From Erysipelotrichaceae bacterium (GTDB lineage: Bacteria > Bacillota_I > Bacilli_A > Erysipelotrichales > Erysipelotrichaceae): a stretch of 53,176 bases of DNA. Both the position numbers and the translations under genes were made by a program. This document shows positions 7,728 to 16,891 of the stretch, in pieces (position 1 is the stretch's first letter; each line of letters starts with the position of its first letter). Where the stretch lies: NCBI GenBank assembly GCA_017432545.1, contig JAFRJA010000029.1:1-53176 (forward strand), in the 5' to 3' direction. The notes under the pieces were generated by a model that saw only the letters and a list, made by a program, of their open reading frames with translations, was not told the DNA's origin and searched no databases.

Positions 7728-10700
7728 TGAAATATCAGAAACTGTTAAAAAAGATCGAACCCGTAATGAATGATGAAAGTCATTCATTTTTAACATATAA
7801 CTCCTTAACAGAAGAAGCTCTGAAGATCGCTATCAGAGCGATGAATTCTAAAAGGTCGATGATCGTCGTCAAAGAGAATGCTTATCTGGCTTCTAAGCTG
7901 AGAGATATCCTGATCTCCTATTTTGAAGAAGAGGAGATGTGTACTTTTTTACCGGAAGAATCCTTAAGAGCGGAAGAGATCGCGGCTTCTTTTGAAAACC
8001 GGGCCAATCGTATCAATTCCTTATATCGCATGATCACTTCCGATAAACTCAAGATCATCATCTGTTCGCCTTACGGTCTGATCAGACATCTGCCGGAAAA
8101 GAAGGAGCTGGAAGATAAGATCATCAGGATCGCCAAGGATCAGGAGATTGATAAGGAAGAGCTGATCGATAAACTCATTAAACTGGGCTACGAAAGAAGT
8201 TCGCATGTCGAGACACCGATGACTTTTGCGAGCCGTGGTTATATCGTCGATGTTTATTCCATCAATTATGAGAAACCGTTAAGAATCGAGTTCTTTGACA
8301 ATGTCGTCGATTCGATCAGGGAATTTGATCTGGACAGCCAGAGAACGATCAGATATATCGATGAGGCTGAGATCTGTTTTGCGAAAGATGTGTTCTTTAG
8401 CGATGAGATGAAGAAACACCTTGATGAAAGTGTTGAGATCAAGAGCGGGCAGATGGAACTGGAACTGGAATATATCCGCAATGATATCTACCGTCCATCT
8501 CAATATTATTACTACTGTTATTTTGATACCGCTCATCTGAAGGATTATTTTGCTGATCCTGTGATCTATCTTTCCGATGAAGAAAAGATCTCTTCGCATC
8601 TTGAACTGTTACGCAATGAGTCGATCAGTTACATCCAGGAGATGTATGAAGAGAACAAACTGCCGCTCAAGTTCTATGTCTATGCGGATTTTCAAAGGGA
8701 ACTGGCCAAAGCCGATCTGATTCATGGCAAGATGTTTGGCGGTCTGAGCTATCTGAATGAGATCGATTTTCCTTATGGTACGATCGATTATACGGCCAAT
8801 GTCTTAAATACCGAGAAGTATCGCTATAAACTGGTTTTCCTGGAGGACAAACAGTGTGAGGAACTGATCAATGCACTGATCAAACTTGATATCCCTTATA
8901 CGATGTATACCGATGAGATCGCCGAGGGTATAAATGTTGCCTATGGAAATATCTACGGTGGCTTTGCGATCGATAAGATGGATCTCGCCGTATATACCGA
9001 AAAGGAACTGTTCAAGAAGAAAGCCAGGACCGGCCGATACGCTTCACGCTATGCGGAGGCCAAAGTCCTTGATTCCTATGAAGAGCTCAATCGCGGTGAC
9101 TATGTAGTCCATGACCGTTATGGTATCGGTCAGTTTGTGGCGATCGAATCAAGAGAGTTCAACGGGATAAAATCCGATTATCTCAAGATCATATATAAAG
9201 GCAATGATGAACTTTTGGTACCGTTATCGCAATTCTCTTTAGTACGTAAATATGTATCCAAGGAAGGTGTGGTTCCCAAACTTCACCGTTTAGGTTCCAA
9301 GGAATGGATCAAGACTAAACAGAGAGTCGAAGAAAGTGTCAATGATATCGCGGCCAAACTGATCGAACTTTATGCGATCAGAGATACCAACATCGGTTTT
9401 GCGTTTTCCAAAGACACGCCGATGCAGAAGGAATTTGAAGATACTTTTGAATATGAACTGACGGGCGATCAGGTCGTAGCGATCAGAGAAGTCAAGGAAG
9501 ATATGGAAAACTCCAAACCGATGGATCGCTTATTGTGCGGCGATGTCGGTTTCGGTAAGACGGAAGTTGCGATCAGAGCAGCTTTCAAGGCGGTAAATGA
9601 CGACAAACAGGTCGCCTATCTGTGCCCGACGACGATCCTTTCTTTTCAGCACTTTGATACCTTCAAGAAGCGTTTTGAAAATTTCCCGGTCAGAGTGGAA
9701 CTGCTGAACCGTTATGTACCGGATGATAAACAGCGTCAGATCTTGAAGGATCTTAAGGAAGGGAAGGTCGATGTACTGATCGGTACGCATCGTATCTTAT
9801 CCAAGGATATCGTTTATAAAGATCTCGGTCTCTTGATCATCGATGAGGAACAGCGTTTCGGTGTGGAACACAAGGAAAAGATCAAACAGCTCAAGAATTC
9901 GATCGATGTATTATCTTTAAGTGCGACCCCGATCCCCAGGACCTTACAGATGTCTCTGATCGGCTTAAGAGGTCTGTCTACCCTGGATACGCCACCGCAG
10001 AACCGTTTTCCGATCCAGACTTATGTCGTGCATAAAAATGATGCGCTATTGGAAGAAGTCATCATGCGGGAACTGGAAAGAGAAGGACAGGTCTTCTATC
10101 TTTTCAACAATGTCCGGCTGATCTATTCCCTGGCCCATAAACTCGAGAAGAAGATCCCTTATGCCAGGATCGGCGTAGCCCATGGCCAGATGGATCGCAA
10201 GGAGATCGAAGATATCATGTATCGCTTCTATGCGGGCGAGATAAATGTGCTGATCTGTACGACGATCATTGAGACGGGTCTTGATATCCCTAATGCCAAT
10301 ACGATCATCGTTGAAGATGCGCAGAACTTCGGCCTGTCCCAGCTTTATCAGATCAAAGGCAGAGTAGGCAGATCAGACAGGATCGCTTATGCCTATCTGA
10401 TGATCCCACAGAATAAACAGCTCAATGAGAATTCTCTGAAACGACTTGATGCGATCAAGGAATTCACCTCTTTAGGTTCAGGCTATCGTATCGCGATGAG
10501 AGACCTTTCCATCCGCGGAGCTGGCGATCTTTTAGGTCAGCAGCAATCCGGTTTTATCGATAATGTCGGTCTCGATCTGTATCTGGCCATGCTTAATAAG
10601 GCGATCAAAAGAGCGAAAGGCGAAGAGGTCAAGGAAGAGGAACATAAGACAACGGTCAATATTCCTTTATCAAGTTATATTCCGGAATCATTCTCCGATA

Positions 10701-11095
10701 ACGACTATGATAAGCTTTCTTTGTATCATGAACTCTATGATATCGATAAAAAGGAAGATCTGTTCAATTACTATCTCAAGATCATGGATGAGTATGGCAG
10801 ACCGCCAAAAGAAGTTGAAGCGCTTTTTGACAAGAAGAAACTGGAACTTTTGTGCAATCTGAATCTGATCGAGAAGGTCTCGAATTATAATGGTAAATTC
10901 ATGATCGTTCTGTCCAAGGATTATTCCGATAATATCGATGGAATGAAACTGTTTGAATACTGTAACGCTTTGTCCAGAGATATCAATATCACTTATAAGA
11001 ATAACCGTCTGGCGATCTCGATCGATAATCAGAAAGAGAATATTGCCAAAATGTTGAAGCTTGTCGATAATCTTGATAAACTGGAAAAACAATGA
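7727..11095 (+). CDS. mfd: Transcription-repair coupling factor Mfd
   Basis: Mfd displaces RNA polymerase stalled at DNA lesions and recruits UvrA. At 1122 residues it is close to the usual 1150. An N-terminal UvrB-like region is followed by the CarD-like RNA-polymerase-interacting domain near residue 453 ([15 protein letters not shown]). Helicase motor motifs are Walker [10 protein letters not shown] near 604, DEEQ near 705 and SATPIPRTL; the C-terminal TRCF domain follows. It starts on the last base of the pth stop and ends with an ATGA overlap into rqcP. Confidence 0.97.
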   Translation: MKYQKLLKKIEPVMNDESHSFLTYNSLTEEALKIAIRAMNSKRSMIVVKENAYLASKLRDILISYFEEEEMCTFLPEESLRAEEIAASFENRANRINSLYRMITSDKLKIIICSPYGLIRHLPEKKELEDKIIRIAKDQEIDKEELIDKLIKLGYERSSHVETPMTFASRGYIVDVYSINYEKPLRIEFFDNVVDSIREFDLDSQRTIRYIDEAEICFAKDVFFSDEMKKHLDESVEIKSGQMELELEYIRNDIYRPSQYYYYCYFDTAHLKDYFADPVIYLSDEEKISSHLELLRNESISYIQEMYEENKLPLKFYVYADFQRELAKADLIHGKMFGGLSYLNEIDFPYGTIDYTANVLNTEKYRYKLVFLEDKQCEELINALIKLDIPYTMYTDEIAEGINVAYGNIYGGFAIDKMDLAVYTEKELFKKKARTGRYASRYAEAKVLDSYEELNRGDYVVHDRYGIGQFVAIESREFNGIKSDYLKIIYKGNDELLVPLSQFSLVRKYVSKEGVVPKLHRLGSKEWIKTKQRVEESVNDIAAKLIELYAIRDTNIGFAFSKDTPMQKEFEDTFEYELTGDQVVAIREVKEDMENSKPMDRLLCGDVGFGKTEVAIRAAFKAVNDDKQVAYLCPTTILSFQHFDTFKKRFENFPVRVELLNRYVPDDKQRQILKDLKEGKVDVLIGTHRILSKDIVYKDLGLLIIDEEQRFGVEHKEKIKQLKNSIDVLSLSATPIPRTLQMSLIGLRGLSTLDTPPQNRFPIQTYVVHKNDALLEEVIMRELEREGQVFYLFNNVRLIYSLAHKLEKKIPYARIGVAHGQMDRKEIEDIMYRFYAGEINVLICTTIIETGLDIPNANTIIVEDAQNFGLSQLYQIKGRVGRSDRIAYAYLMIPQNKQLNENSLKRLDAIKEFTSLGSGYRIAMRDLSIRGAGDLLGQQQSGFIDNVGLDLYLAMLNKAIKRAKGEEVKEEEHKTTVNIPLSSYIPESFSDNDYDKLSLYHELYDIDKKEDLFNYYLKIMDEYGRPPKEVEALFDKKKLELLCNLNLIEKVSNYNGKFMIVLSKDYSDNIDGMKLFEYCNALSRDINITYKNNRLAISIDNQKENIAKMLKLVDNLDKLEKQ

Positions 11096-11358
11096 GGATC
11101 GATAAATATCTGAAAGTCGCAAGGATTCTGAAAAGAAGAGAAGTGGGAAAACAGCTCGCTTTGAATGAGCGTCTTTTCATCAATGACAGGGTGGCTAAAC
11201 CATCCAGTGAAGTAAAAGCCGGGGATATCGTAAAGATCATCTTTGGTCATCGGGAGATCACGATCAGGGTGAAGGAGATCAGAGATTCCGCTTCCAAGGA
11301 ACAGGCTTTTGAGATGTATGAAGTCCTGGAAGAGAAAAAAAGAGAAATTATTGTATAA
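11092..11358 (+). CDS. rqcP: S4-domain ribosome quality-control protein RqcP
   Basis: This 88-residue protein is a minimal S4 RNA-binding domain ([20 protein letters not shown]). Its small size and its place between mfd and divIC match RqcP (YabO), which binds 50S subunits with RqcH and aids C-terminal alanine tailing of stalled peptides. It overlaps mfd by 4 nt. Its TAA stop lies within the TATAAT that seems to serve divIC. An Hsp15 (HslR)-type name is the alternative; the context favours RqcP. No rqcH is in the window. Confidence 0.9.
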   Translation: MRIDKYLKVARILKRREVGKQLALNERLFINDRVAKPSSEVKAGDIVKIIFGHREITIRVKEIRDSASKEQAFEMYEVLEEKKREIIV

Positions 11359-11359
11359 T
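11354..11359 (+). promoter_or_regulatory. Candidate -10 of divIC, predicting a leaderless start
   Basis: TATAAT overlaps the rqcP stop codon and sits exactly 6 nt before the divIC ATG (11366). No Shine-Dalgarno is present. A good -35 is missing at 17 bp, so this is only a candidate internal promoter. Confidence 0.4.
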
Positions 11360-11365
11360 TGATGT

Positions 11366-11689
11366 ATGGCTACAAATAAGAACGTGACCAAAACAAAGAC
11401 CAAGAAAAAGAAAAAGAATTCGATCGTATCGAAACTGGTTTCGATTGCTTTGATCGTTGCGGCGATCGCCATCCTGACCGGTGTCTTACAGAAGATCGTT
11501 GACATGTTTTCTTTACAGCAGCAGGCCAAACTTGTCGAAGCAGAGCTCGAAGCTCTTAAAGATGAGAATGCTTCACTGATCTCGACCAAGGAAAAGCTTG
11601 AAGATCCTGATTATGTACAGACTTATGCCCGTGGTGAATATATGTTCTCCAAGGGTGATGAGAAAGTCTTCTACCTGCCGGGTAACTAA
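11366..11689 (+). CDS. divIC: Cell division protein DivIC (FtsB-like)
   Basis: This 107-residue bitopic protein has a very basic cytoplasmic N-terminus (TKTKTKKKKKNS), one membrane segment (about 24-46) and a short leucine-zipper coiled coil (about 50-80). A conserved YARGEYMF segment follows. This is the architecture of DivIC/FtsB, which joins FtsL and DivIB/FtsQ in the divisome and helps activate septal peptidoglycan synthesis. Its position after rqcP is the same as in Bacillus. A weak terminator follows. Confidence 0.9.
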   Translation: MATNKNVTKTKTKKKKKNSIVSKLVSIALIVAAIAILTGVLQKIVDMFSLQQQAKLVEAELEALKDENASLISTKEKLEDPDYVQTYARGEYMFSKGDEKVFYLPGN

Positions 11690-11692
11690 GAA

Positions 11693-11714
11693 AGTGTGGT
11701 CAGCCACATTTTTT
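11693..11714 (+). terminator. Rho-independent terminator after divIC
   Basis: AGTGTGG (11693-11699) pairs with CCACATT (11704-11710), including one G-T pair, around TCAG. A run of T to 11714 follows. The stem is short, so read-through is likely. Confidence 0.65.
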
Positions 11715-11731
11715 AAATTAGATTAGAGGAT

Positions 11732-12259
11732 ATGGAAAAACAGTTAGAGAGAGAAGAAATATATAACGGTAAAGTCATTCATGTAGTAAAGGATCTGGTG
11801 GAACTGGATGATGGAAGGACTTCGATCAGAGAAGTAGTCCTTCATAACGGTGGAGCCTGTATCGCCTTGAAACATGAAGGTAGTTTTTTTCTCGTCAGAC
11901 AGTACCGCTATTCTTTAAGCAAGGAGATGTGGGAGTTCCCAGCCGGTAAGATCGAAAAGGGTGAAGATCCTTTAGAGACAGTTATGCGGGAAACAGTCGA
12001 AGAGACCGGCTATGAGGCCAGGAATGTGCATGGTTTCGGTTATATCATTCCGACCTGTGGTTATGATTCGGAAAAGATCTATCTGTACTATGGCGAATCG
12101 GATAAATATGTCGGTCAGCATTTTGATCCGGATGAGAATATACAGTTAAGAAGATTCAGTTTTAAGCAGCTTGAAGAAATGGTCAGAAGCGGTGAGATCG
12201 ATGACGCCAAGACGATCGCTCTGATGTATCGCATAAAGATGGAAGGTTTAGATGAGTAA
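11732..12259 (+). CDS. nudF: NUDIX hydrolase, ADP-ribose pyrophosphatase type
   Basis: The 175-residue protein carries a perfect NUDIX box starting at GKIEKGEDP and ending RETVEETGY (about residues 71-93). This loop binds the metal and cleaves nucleoside diphosphates linked to another moiety. The preceding FLVRQYRYSLSKEMWEFPAG stretch is typical of the ADP-ribose pyrophosphatase subgroup. The start has an AGAGGA Shine-Dalgarno. It overlaps the next gene by 8 nt. Exact substrate is not provable from sequence. Confidence 0.85.
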   Translation: MEKQLEREEIYNGKVIHVVKDLVELDDGRTSIREVVLHNGGACIALKHEGSFFLVRQYRYSLSKEMWEFPAGKIEKGEDPLETVMRETVEETGYEARNVHGFGYIIPTCGYDSEKIYLYYGESDKYVGQHFDPDENIQLRRFSFKQLEEMVRSGEIDDAKTIALMYRIKMEGLDE

Positions 12260-13043
12260 TTTTGATTCACTGCTAAATGATGCCCAGAAGGCCGGCAAGG
12301 ATATTGAAGCTTTTCTGAAGATGTTTTTTACGACGACTCAGTTCAATGATTATGAACTTGATGATGATCTTGACGTCAACGAAAGAAAAGCCGTCAAAAC
12401 GATGTTCAGTTCCAAGAAGGATCTTCGGGAAAGAACTTCTCAGGCTTTCGCGATCGATCCTTTGTGTCTGGAAGCTTTCTTTGTCTATTATGCACTTACC
12501 GAAGATGTCTTTGTGAATTATCGCTTTGAGAATTATTATGCGCAGGCTGATAACTATGCGGATATGACTCCTCATCAGCAGAAGGCCTTTATCAGGATCA
12601 TGGATTTCTATGTCGACTTCCTGATCGATATCCATAACTTCTCCGCGGCGATCAGGGTGGAAAGACTGATCATCAGACTGAGCAATTCCCTGAAAGGAAG
12701 AAATCTGACCCGTCTGGCTTTCTTATACAATGTTTTAGAAAAAGATGAAGATTTCTACCGTCTGTATCTGGAAGCGGAATTCACTACTTATGAATACATC
12801 TTACTGATCGTAACTTTACTAAAACACAATGATGAATACAGGGCTAAGGAAGTGGCGGATGATATGTTTAAACATATTCCTTATGCGACTTATATCGATC
12901 ATCTCTGGGATCTCGACCAGAATGATGAAAAGCAGAGAGCCTTCTATCAGAGCGTGGAAGACTGTTATCAGGAAACGGCTGCCGTGCCTGATTTCTTCTC
13001 TTTCATGTCCAGGGCAAGAGAAGCTTTTGAAGAAAAGGAATAG
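12252..13043 (+). CDS. Hypothetical helical-repeat (TPR-like) protein
   Basis: The 263-residue protein is soluble, acidic and nearly all helical. Segments such as AFAIDPLCLEAFFVYYALTE and the spacing of aromatic and small residues suggest TPR-like repeats, but no clean consensus is visible. It has no signal peptide or catalytic motif. It overlaps the NUDIX gene by 8 nt, so it is translated with it. A scaffold or adaptor role would be a guess. Confidence 0.7.
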   Translation: MSNFDSLLNDAQKAGKDIEAFLKMFFTTTQFNDYELDDDLDVNERKAVKTMFSSKKDLRERTSQAFAIDPLCLEAFFVYYALTEDVFVNYRFENYYAQADNYADMTPHQQKAFIRIMDFYVDFLIDIHNFSAAIRVERLIIRLSNSLKGRNLTRLAFLYNVLEKDEDFYRLYLEAEFTTYEYILLIVTLLKHNDEYRAKEVADDMFKHIPYATYIDHLWDLDQNDEKQRAFYQSVEDCYQETAAVPDFFSFMSRAREAFEEKE

Positions 13044-13061
13044 TGTATAATAATACGTAAT

Positions 13062-13358
13062 ATGAATATCGATATTGAAAAAGTAGAAAATATCAGAGAA
13101 GATCTCGAAGATCTCGGACAGAATGATGTCCTGTTTATCGAAGAAAACGGTAATCAGCGTTATGTTGTCATGCCGATCGAAATGTATGATGCGATCGAAG
13201 ATGCGGCTTTGATGGTATCTTCTTTATCAATGCCTCAGGTCAAGATCGCTTCTTCTGAGGATTTTGAACTCAGCTATGATGAATATGAGCGGATCAAGAA
13301 ACAGATCCTGGATGCGGTCGAGAGGACACTGATGCCTAAACCGGAGAAGCTCAACTGA
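13062..13358 (+). CDS. Small hypothetical protein with Phd/YefM-like segment
   Basis: This 98-residue acidic protein contains NQRYVVMPIEMYDAIEDAAL (about residues 31-50), which resembles the strand-helix part of Phd/YefM antitoxins. No toxin gene adjoins it: the next gene is tmk, which starts on its last base. TATAAT (13046-13051) lies 10 nt before the ATG and there is no Shine-Dalgarno, so a separate near-leaderless transcript is possible. It could be a domesticated antitoxin-like DNA-binding protein or an unrelated fold. Confidence 0.6.
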   Translation: MNIDIEKVENIREDLEDLGQNDVLFIEENGNQRYVVMPIEMYDAIEDAALMVSSLSMPQVKIASSEDFELSYDEYERIKKQILDAVERTLMPKPEKLN

Positions 13359-13981
13359 TGAAGGGCAGATTCATTACTCTGGAAGGCCCGGATGGTTCGG
13401 GCAAGACGACTGTTGCGACAGCCCTTTGTAAGAGACTGGAAGAAAAAGGTATCCCGGTCGTTCACACTAGAGAACCGGGGGGAATCGAAATTTCCGAAGA
13501 TATCCGCAAGATCATTCTTGATCCCAAAAATACAATGATGGATGCCAAGACCGAGGCCTTGCTTTATGCCGCGTCTCGTCGTCAGCATCTGGTCGAAAAA
13601 GTCTTTCCTGCAGTGCAAGCGGGAAAGATCGTCATCTGCGAAAGATTCCTTGACTCCTCTTTAGCTTATCAGGGCTATGGCCGTCAGCTAGGTTTTGATG
13701 AAGTATTGGGCATCAATCTTTTTGCAATCGACAATACCTATCCTGATCTGACTATCTATCTCGATGTAGACGAACAGGTCGGTCTGGATCGTCTTTCCGA
13801 TCGTCAGTTCAAGGATCGCCTCGATCAGGAATCGATCGATTTTCATCACCGCGTATCTGAAGGATACAGAGAAGTATTGAGACGTTTCTCCGATCGTATC
13901 AAGATCGTCGATGCCTCAATGAGTAAAGAAGAAGTAATATCAGCCTGTGAAAAGCTGATCATAGATCTAATTAATGATTAA
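13358..13981 (+). CDS. tmk: Thymidylate kinase
   Basis: Tmk phosphorylates dTMP to dTDP for DNA synthesis. The 207-residue protein has the P-loop LEGPDGSGKTT, the TREPGG motif that binds dTMP, an ERFLDSSLAYQGYGR segment and a lid region near DRQFKDRLDQE. It overlaps holB by 8 nt. In Bacillus darA and yaaR sit between tmk and holB; here tmk joins holB directly and darA is at 31.8 kb. Confidence 0.96.
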   Translation: MKGRFITLEGPDGSGKTTVATALCKRLEEKGIPVVHTREPGGIEISEDIRKIILDPKNTMMDAKTEALLYAASRRQHLVEKVFPAVQAGKIVICERFLDSSLAYQGYGRQLGFDEVLGINLFAIDNTYPDLTIYLDVDEQVGLDRLSDRQFKDRLDQESIDFHHRVSEGYREVLRRFSDRIKIVDASMSKEEVISACEKLIIDLIND

Positions 13982-14942
13982 GGAACAACTCCTCAAAGCT
14001 GAGCCTATTGCTTATCAGAGTCTCAGAAATGCCTTGGTTAACAGAAAAGTAGCGCACAGCTACTTATTTTCTGGTGAATACAATCCTCTCAAGATCGAAA
14101 CGGCTTATCTTCTGGCCCAGTCGATCGTCGAAGACAAAGGAGATTTTGCGTGCGAAGAATGTACGACCTGTAAAAGGATCAGAGCCAATTCCTATTTCGA
14201 TGTCATCTATATCGATGGTTATGCCTCTTCGATCAAAAAGGCCAGTATCGACAATATCCTGGATGAATTCTCCAGAACATCTTTAGAATCTTCCGGCAAG
14301 AAGGTTTATATCCTTGCCAACATCAACAACGCTTCCAACAAGGTCTTAAACATGATCCTGAAGTTCATGGAAGAACCGGGCAACGAGAACACCTATGGGA
14401 TCTTTATCACTGACCGCAAAGAAGATCTTCTGGAAACGATCGTGTCGCGCTGTGAGGATATTCCGTTTCTGACCAGAGACTTTTCTTTTCTGATTAAAGA
14501 GTATGAAAACAGAGGTTTCGATCACATCGATGCCTATCTGCTTTCCAGTATCCTTCACCAGTTTGATGATGAACTTGATCTGAACGATCCTTTCTATATC
14601 AATGCCAGGGAATATGTCTATAAGACCATAGACAATCTGGATAATAAACAGTTCCTGCCGGTCATGTTTTATAAGGAATTCTATCCTTTATTCAAGGACC
14701 GAGAAGATCTGAAAAAATGTTGCGATTATTATCTCAATATCATGATCACGATGATCGAAGATGCACTGGCTGATAAAAGCACCGGTGATAAACAATATGA
14801 TGATATGCTCAAGAAGATAAACGGTCATAATCCGATCAGATTGTTACAGATCTTCCTAGAAGCAAAGGATAAATTACTGAATAATCCGGAGCGCAAACTG
14901 CTGTTTGACGCGATCAGTTATGAGATAATATCATATATTTGA
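13974..14942 (+). CDS. holB: DNA polymerase III delta' subunit
   Basis: Delta' is the non-hydrolysing stator of the clamp loader. The 322-residue protein has a SYLFSGEYN segment where the P-loop would be but lacks a GKT, as usual for delta'. It keeps a Cys cluster (CEECTTC) of the zinc-binding type, a VLNMILKFMEEP sensor region and the SRC motif (TIVSRCEDIPF) that supplies the trans-acting arginine. The neighbours tmk and ricT support the call. Confidence 0.93.
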   Translation: MIKEQLLKAEPIAYQSLRNALVNRKVAHSYLFSGEYNPLKIETAYLLAQSIVEDKGDFACEECTTCKRIRANSYFDVIYIDGYASSIKKASIDNILDEFSRTSLESSGKKVYILANINNASNKVLNMILKFMEEPGNENTYGIFITDRKEDLLETIVSRCEDIPFLTRDFSFLIKEYENRGFDHIDAYLLSSILHQFDDELDLNDPFYINAREYVYKTIDNLDNKQFLPVMFYKEFYPLFKDREDLKKCCDYYLNIMITMIEDALADKSTGDKQYDDMLKKINGHNPIRLLQIFLEAKDKLLNNPERKLLFDAISYEIISYI

Positions 14943-14951
14943 AGGTGAATT

Positions 14952-15806
14952 ATGAGTGAAAATTTAAAATATATTTCCGTCCGTTTTGAGACGACGAATA
15001 AAACCTATACATTCTCAACTGAGGATGGTTCCATCAGAAACGGTGATGCGGTAGTAGTTGAGACCCAAAGAGGTGTCGAGTATGCGATCGTCGTATCTGA
15101 TCCAAGCGAGAAACCGAATGTAGATTTCGAGGTCAAACCGATCATCCGCAAGGCCAATGACCGTGACCGTCAGCAGTTTGAAAGAAACAAAGCGGAAGCT
15201 GAAGAAGCCAAGAGGATCTGTCAGGAAGAATCCGATGCGCTGGATCTGCAGATGAACGTCATCTCCGCTGAATATACACTCGATAGAGCCAAGATAACTT
15301 TTACTTATCTGGCTGATGATCGTGTCGATTTCCGTGAACTTCTCAAGGTCCTGGCTGCGATCTTCCATTGCCGTATCGACTTAAGACAGGTCGGCACCAG
15401 AGACAAAGCCAAGATGGTCTCCGGGATCGGTGTATGTGGCAGAGAACTGTGCTGCGCCCGCTTTATCGGAGACTTCGATCGTATCTCGATCAATATGGCC
15501 AAAAATCAGCTGCTGGCTCTCAATATCCAGAAGCTCTCCGGCCAGTGCGGCAACCTCATGTGCTGCCTGCGTTTTGAAGATGAAGCCTACAAGGATCTGC
15601 GCAAGGATCTGCCTAAGCTCAACGCTCAGGTCGAATATGAAGGTGAAAAGTTCCGTATCACTTCGATGAACGTCATCGCCAAAAACTGCAAGCTTGAGAA
15701 TCGCGATCATGCGATCTTCATCAGTCTTGATGAGCTGATCAAAAAAGGCAAATACAACAAGCCGAACAAGAAAAACGAAAGAGAGAAGGAAAGTGTCGCT
15801 GAATAA
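14952..15806 (+). CDS. ricT: PSP1-domain protein RicT (YaaT)
   Basis: RicT forms the Y-complex with YlbF and YmcA in Bacillus, where it affects RNase Y-dependent processing. The 284-residue protein has the PSP1 fold and the cluster-binding cysteines GVCGRELCC and QCGNLMCC (about residues 160-195). The C-terminus is basic (KYNKPNKKNEREKE). A GAAGGTG Shine-Dalgarno precedes the ATG. It overlaps rsmI by 14 nt. The partners are not in this window. Confidence 0.93.
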   Translation: MSENLKYISVRFETTNKTYTFSTEDGSIRNGDAVVVETQRGVEYAIVVSDPSEKPNVDFEVKPIIRKANDRDRQQFERNKAEAEEAKRICQEESDALDLQMNVISAEYTLDRAKITFTYLADDRVDFRELLKVLAAIFHCRIDLRQVGTRDKAKMVSGIGVCGRELCCARFIGDFDRISINMAKNQLLALNIQKLSGQCGNLMCCLRFEDEAYKDLRKDLPKLNAQVEYEGEKFRITSMNVIAKNCKLENRDHAIFISLDELIKKGKYNKPNKKNEREKESVAE

Positions 15807-16635
15807 TAAAGCTACACTTTTTCTTGTTGCGACGCCGATCGGCAATCTTAACGAGGTCTCAAACCGTACCCTCGATGTTTTGAATAACGTTTCGGTGATT
15901 GCCTGTGAAGACACACGCAACACTTTGAAGCTGCTGACTCATTTTGACATCCACACCAGGATGATCACCTATCACAATTTCAATGAAGAGAATTCGACTA
16001 AAGGTATCATCAAACTGCTTGAAGAGGGAAATGATGTCGCTTTGGTGTCGGATGCGGGTTATCCTCTGATCTCTGATCCGGGCTATGAACTGGTCAATGA
16101 AGTCATCGCCAATGGTTTCAATATCGTAACGGTATCAGGCCCCAACGCTGCCCTTAATGCCTTAGTGGCTTCAGGACTCAAGACAGCCCATTATCTTTTC
16201 TTTGGTTTTCTTAACTCCAAACCATCGCAAGCCAGAAAAGAACTGGAAGAGCTCAGGGAGTTTCCTTATACCATCATCTTCTATGAAGCGCCGCACCGCA
16301 TTGAAAAGACCTTAAGCATGATGCGCGAAGTATTCGGCGATCGCAAGGCGTGCCTGGCCAGAGAACTGACCAAACTTCATGAAGAATATCATCGCGGGCA
16401 TCTTTCAGAACTGTGTGAACTTCATGACCTGAAAGGGGAAATGGTCCTGATCGTTGAAGGTTACGAAAAGGAAAAAGAAGATATCAGTGAAGAAGAACTT
16501 ATTAGTGAAGTAGAAGAACTGGTGGAAAAAGGCGAAAAGCTCAAGAAGGCAGTCAGTGAGGTAAGTCAGAAACACGATTATTCCAAGAACCTTCTCTATA
16601 ATGCCTACATAAAAGATAAAGAAAACAGATCATAA
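15793..16635 (+). CDS. rsmI: 16S rRNA 2'-O-ribose C1402 methyltransferase RsmI
   Basis: RsmI methylates the ribose of C1402 in 16S rRNA using SAM. The 280-residue protein begins at GTG; no in-frame ATG precedes the essential LFLVATPIGNLNEVSNRTL motif. VSDAGYPLISDPGYELV and SGPNAALNALVASGL are further signatures of the tetrapyrrole-methylase fold. The C-terminal part is the usual charged helical extension. It overlaps ricT by 14 nt and ends the tmk-holB-ricT-rsmI operon. Confidence 0.95.
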   Translation: MSLNNKATLFLVATPIGNLNEVSNRTLDVLNNVSVIACEDTRNTLKLLTHFDIHTRMITYHNFNEENSTKGIIKLLEEGNDVALVSDAGYPLISDPGYELVNEVIANGFNIVTVSGPNAALNALVASGLKTAHYLFFGFLNSKPSQARKELEELREFPYTIIFYEAPHRIEKTLSMMREVFGDRKACLARELTKLHEEYHRGHLSELCELHDLKGEMVLIVEGYEKEKEDISEEELISEVEELVEKGEKLKKAVSEVSQKHDYSKNLLYNAYIKDKENRS

Positions 16636-16638
16636 ATG

Positions 16639-16667
16639 TTGACTTGAGAATACAAGTACAGTAAACT
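16639..16667 (+). promoter_or_regulatory. Promoter of the His-leader/ABC transporter operon
   Basis: TTGACT (16639-16644) and TAAACT (16662-16667) are spaced by exactly 17 bp, predicting a start near 16674. It lies 4 nt after the rsmI stop and starts the attenuated transcript. Confidence 0.8.
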
Positions 16668-16675
16668 ATTCTCAA
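16644..16675 (+). promoter_or_regulatory. Candidate operator: 9-bp inverted repeat over the promoter
   Basis: TTGAGAATA (16644-16652) is repeated inverted as TATTCTCAA (16667-16675), with 14 bp between. The half-sites flank the spacer and -10 element, the position for a dimeric repressor. No regulator for it is evident in the window. Confidence 0.5.
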
Positions 16676-16696
16676 ATATCACAAAGGAGACGGGAT

Positions 16697-16774
16697 ATGA
16701 CATTATTTATGGAAAGAAGAAATCATCATCACCATCATAATGACCGGACTCTTTGTGTGGCGTTTTTTGGTTGA
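16697..16774 (+). CDS. Histidine-rich leader peptide (attenuator)
   Basis: A 25-codon ORF with GGAG 7 nt upstream of its ATG. It begins MTLFMERRN and then has five consecutive His codons (CAT CAT CAC CAT CAT, 16724-16738), ending with ...CVAFFG and TGA. The His run and its place between a promoter and a hairpin switch match the leader peptides of enterobacterial his operons, where a ribosome slowed by scarce His-tRNA alters leader RNA folding. The antiterminator's first arm starts 4 nt after the last His codon. The peptide itself probably has no function. A short metal-binding His-rich protein is the alternative, but the flanking hairpins argue against it. Confidence 0.85.
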   Translation: MTLFMERRNHHHHHNDRTLCVAFFG

Positions 16775-16837
16775 TTGATAATTAATTGATTTATCACAAA
16801 TAAAGAGTCCGGTAATTTAAGTGTTGCCGGATTTTTT
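16743..16837 (+). promoter_or_regulatory. Transcription attenuator: antiterminator and terminator hairpins
   Basis: Arm A (16743-16754, ACCGGACTCTTT) pairs perfectly over 12 bp with arm A' (16802-16813). Arm T (16808-16815, TCCGGTAA) pairs with T' (16824-16831, TTGCCGGA; one G-T pair), followed by six Ts (16832-16837), making a rho-independent terminator. A' and T share 16808-16813, so the two folds exclude each other. A small hairpin, TGATAA (16776-16781) with TTATCA (16791-16796), lies inside the A-A' loop. T' could also pair with ATCCGG (16842-16847). Stalling at the His codons should favour A-A' and thus read-through. Confidence 0.82.
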
Positions 16838-16891
16838 GTTTATCCGGTTGTCCTGTAACTTTGTGAGTAAAAGAAAAAAGGAGAACTGAAA

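Noticed and set aside
8021..8599. Open frames on the minus strand within mfd, and similar ones opposite other long genes.
   Set aside because: They are frame shadows of strongly conserved coding sequence, with no ribosome sites or family motifs.
16697..16774. His-rich 25-codon ORF as a small metal-binding protein.
   Set aside because: The exclusive hairpins and terminator just after it and the transporter operon behind it fit a leader peptide much better.
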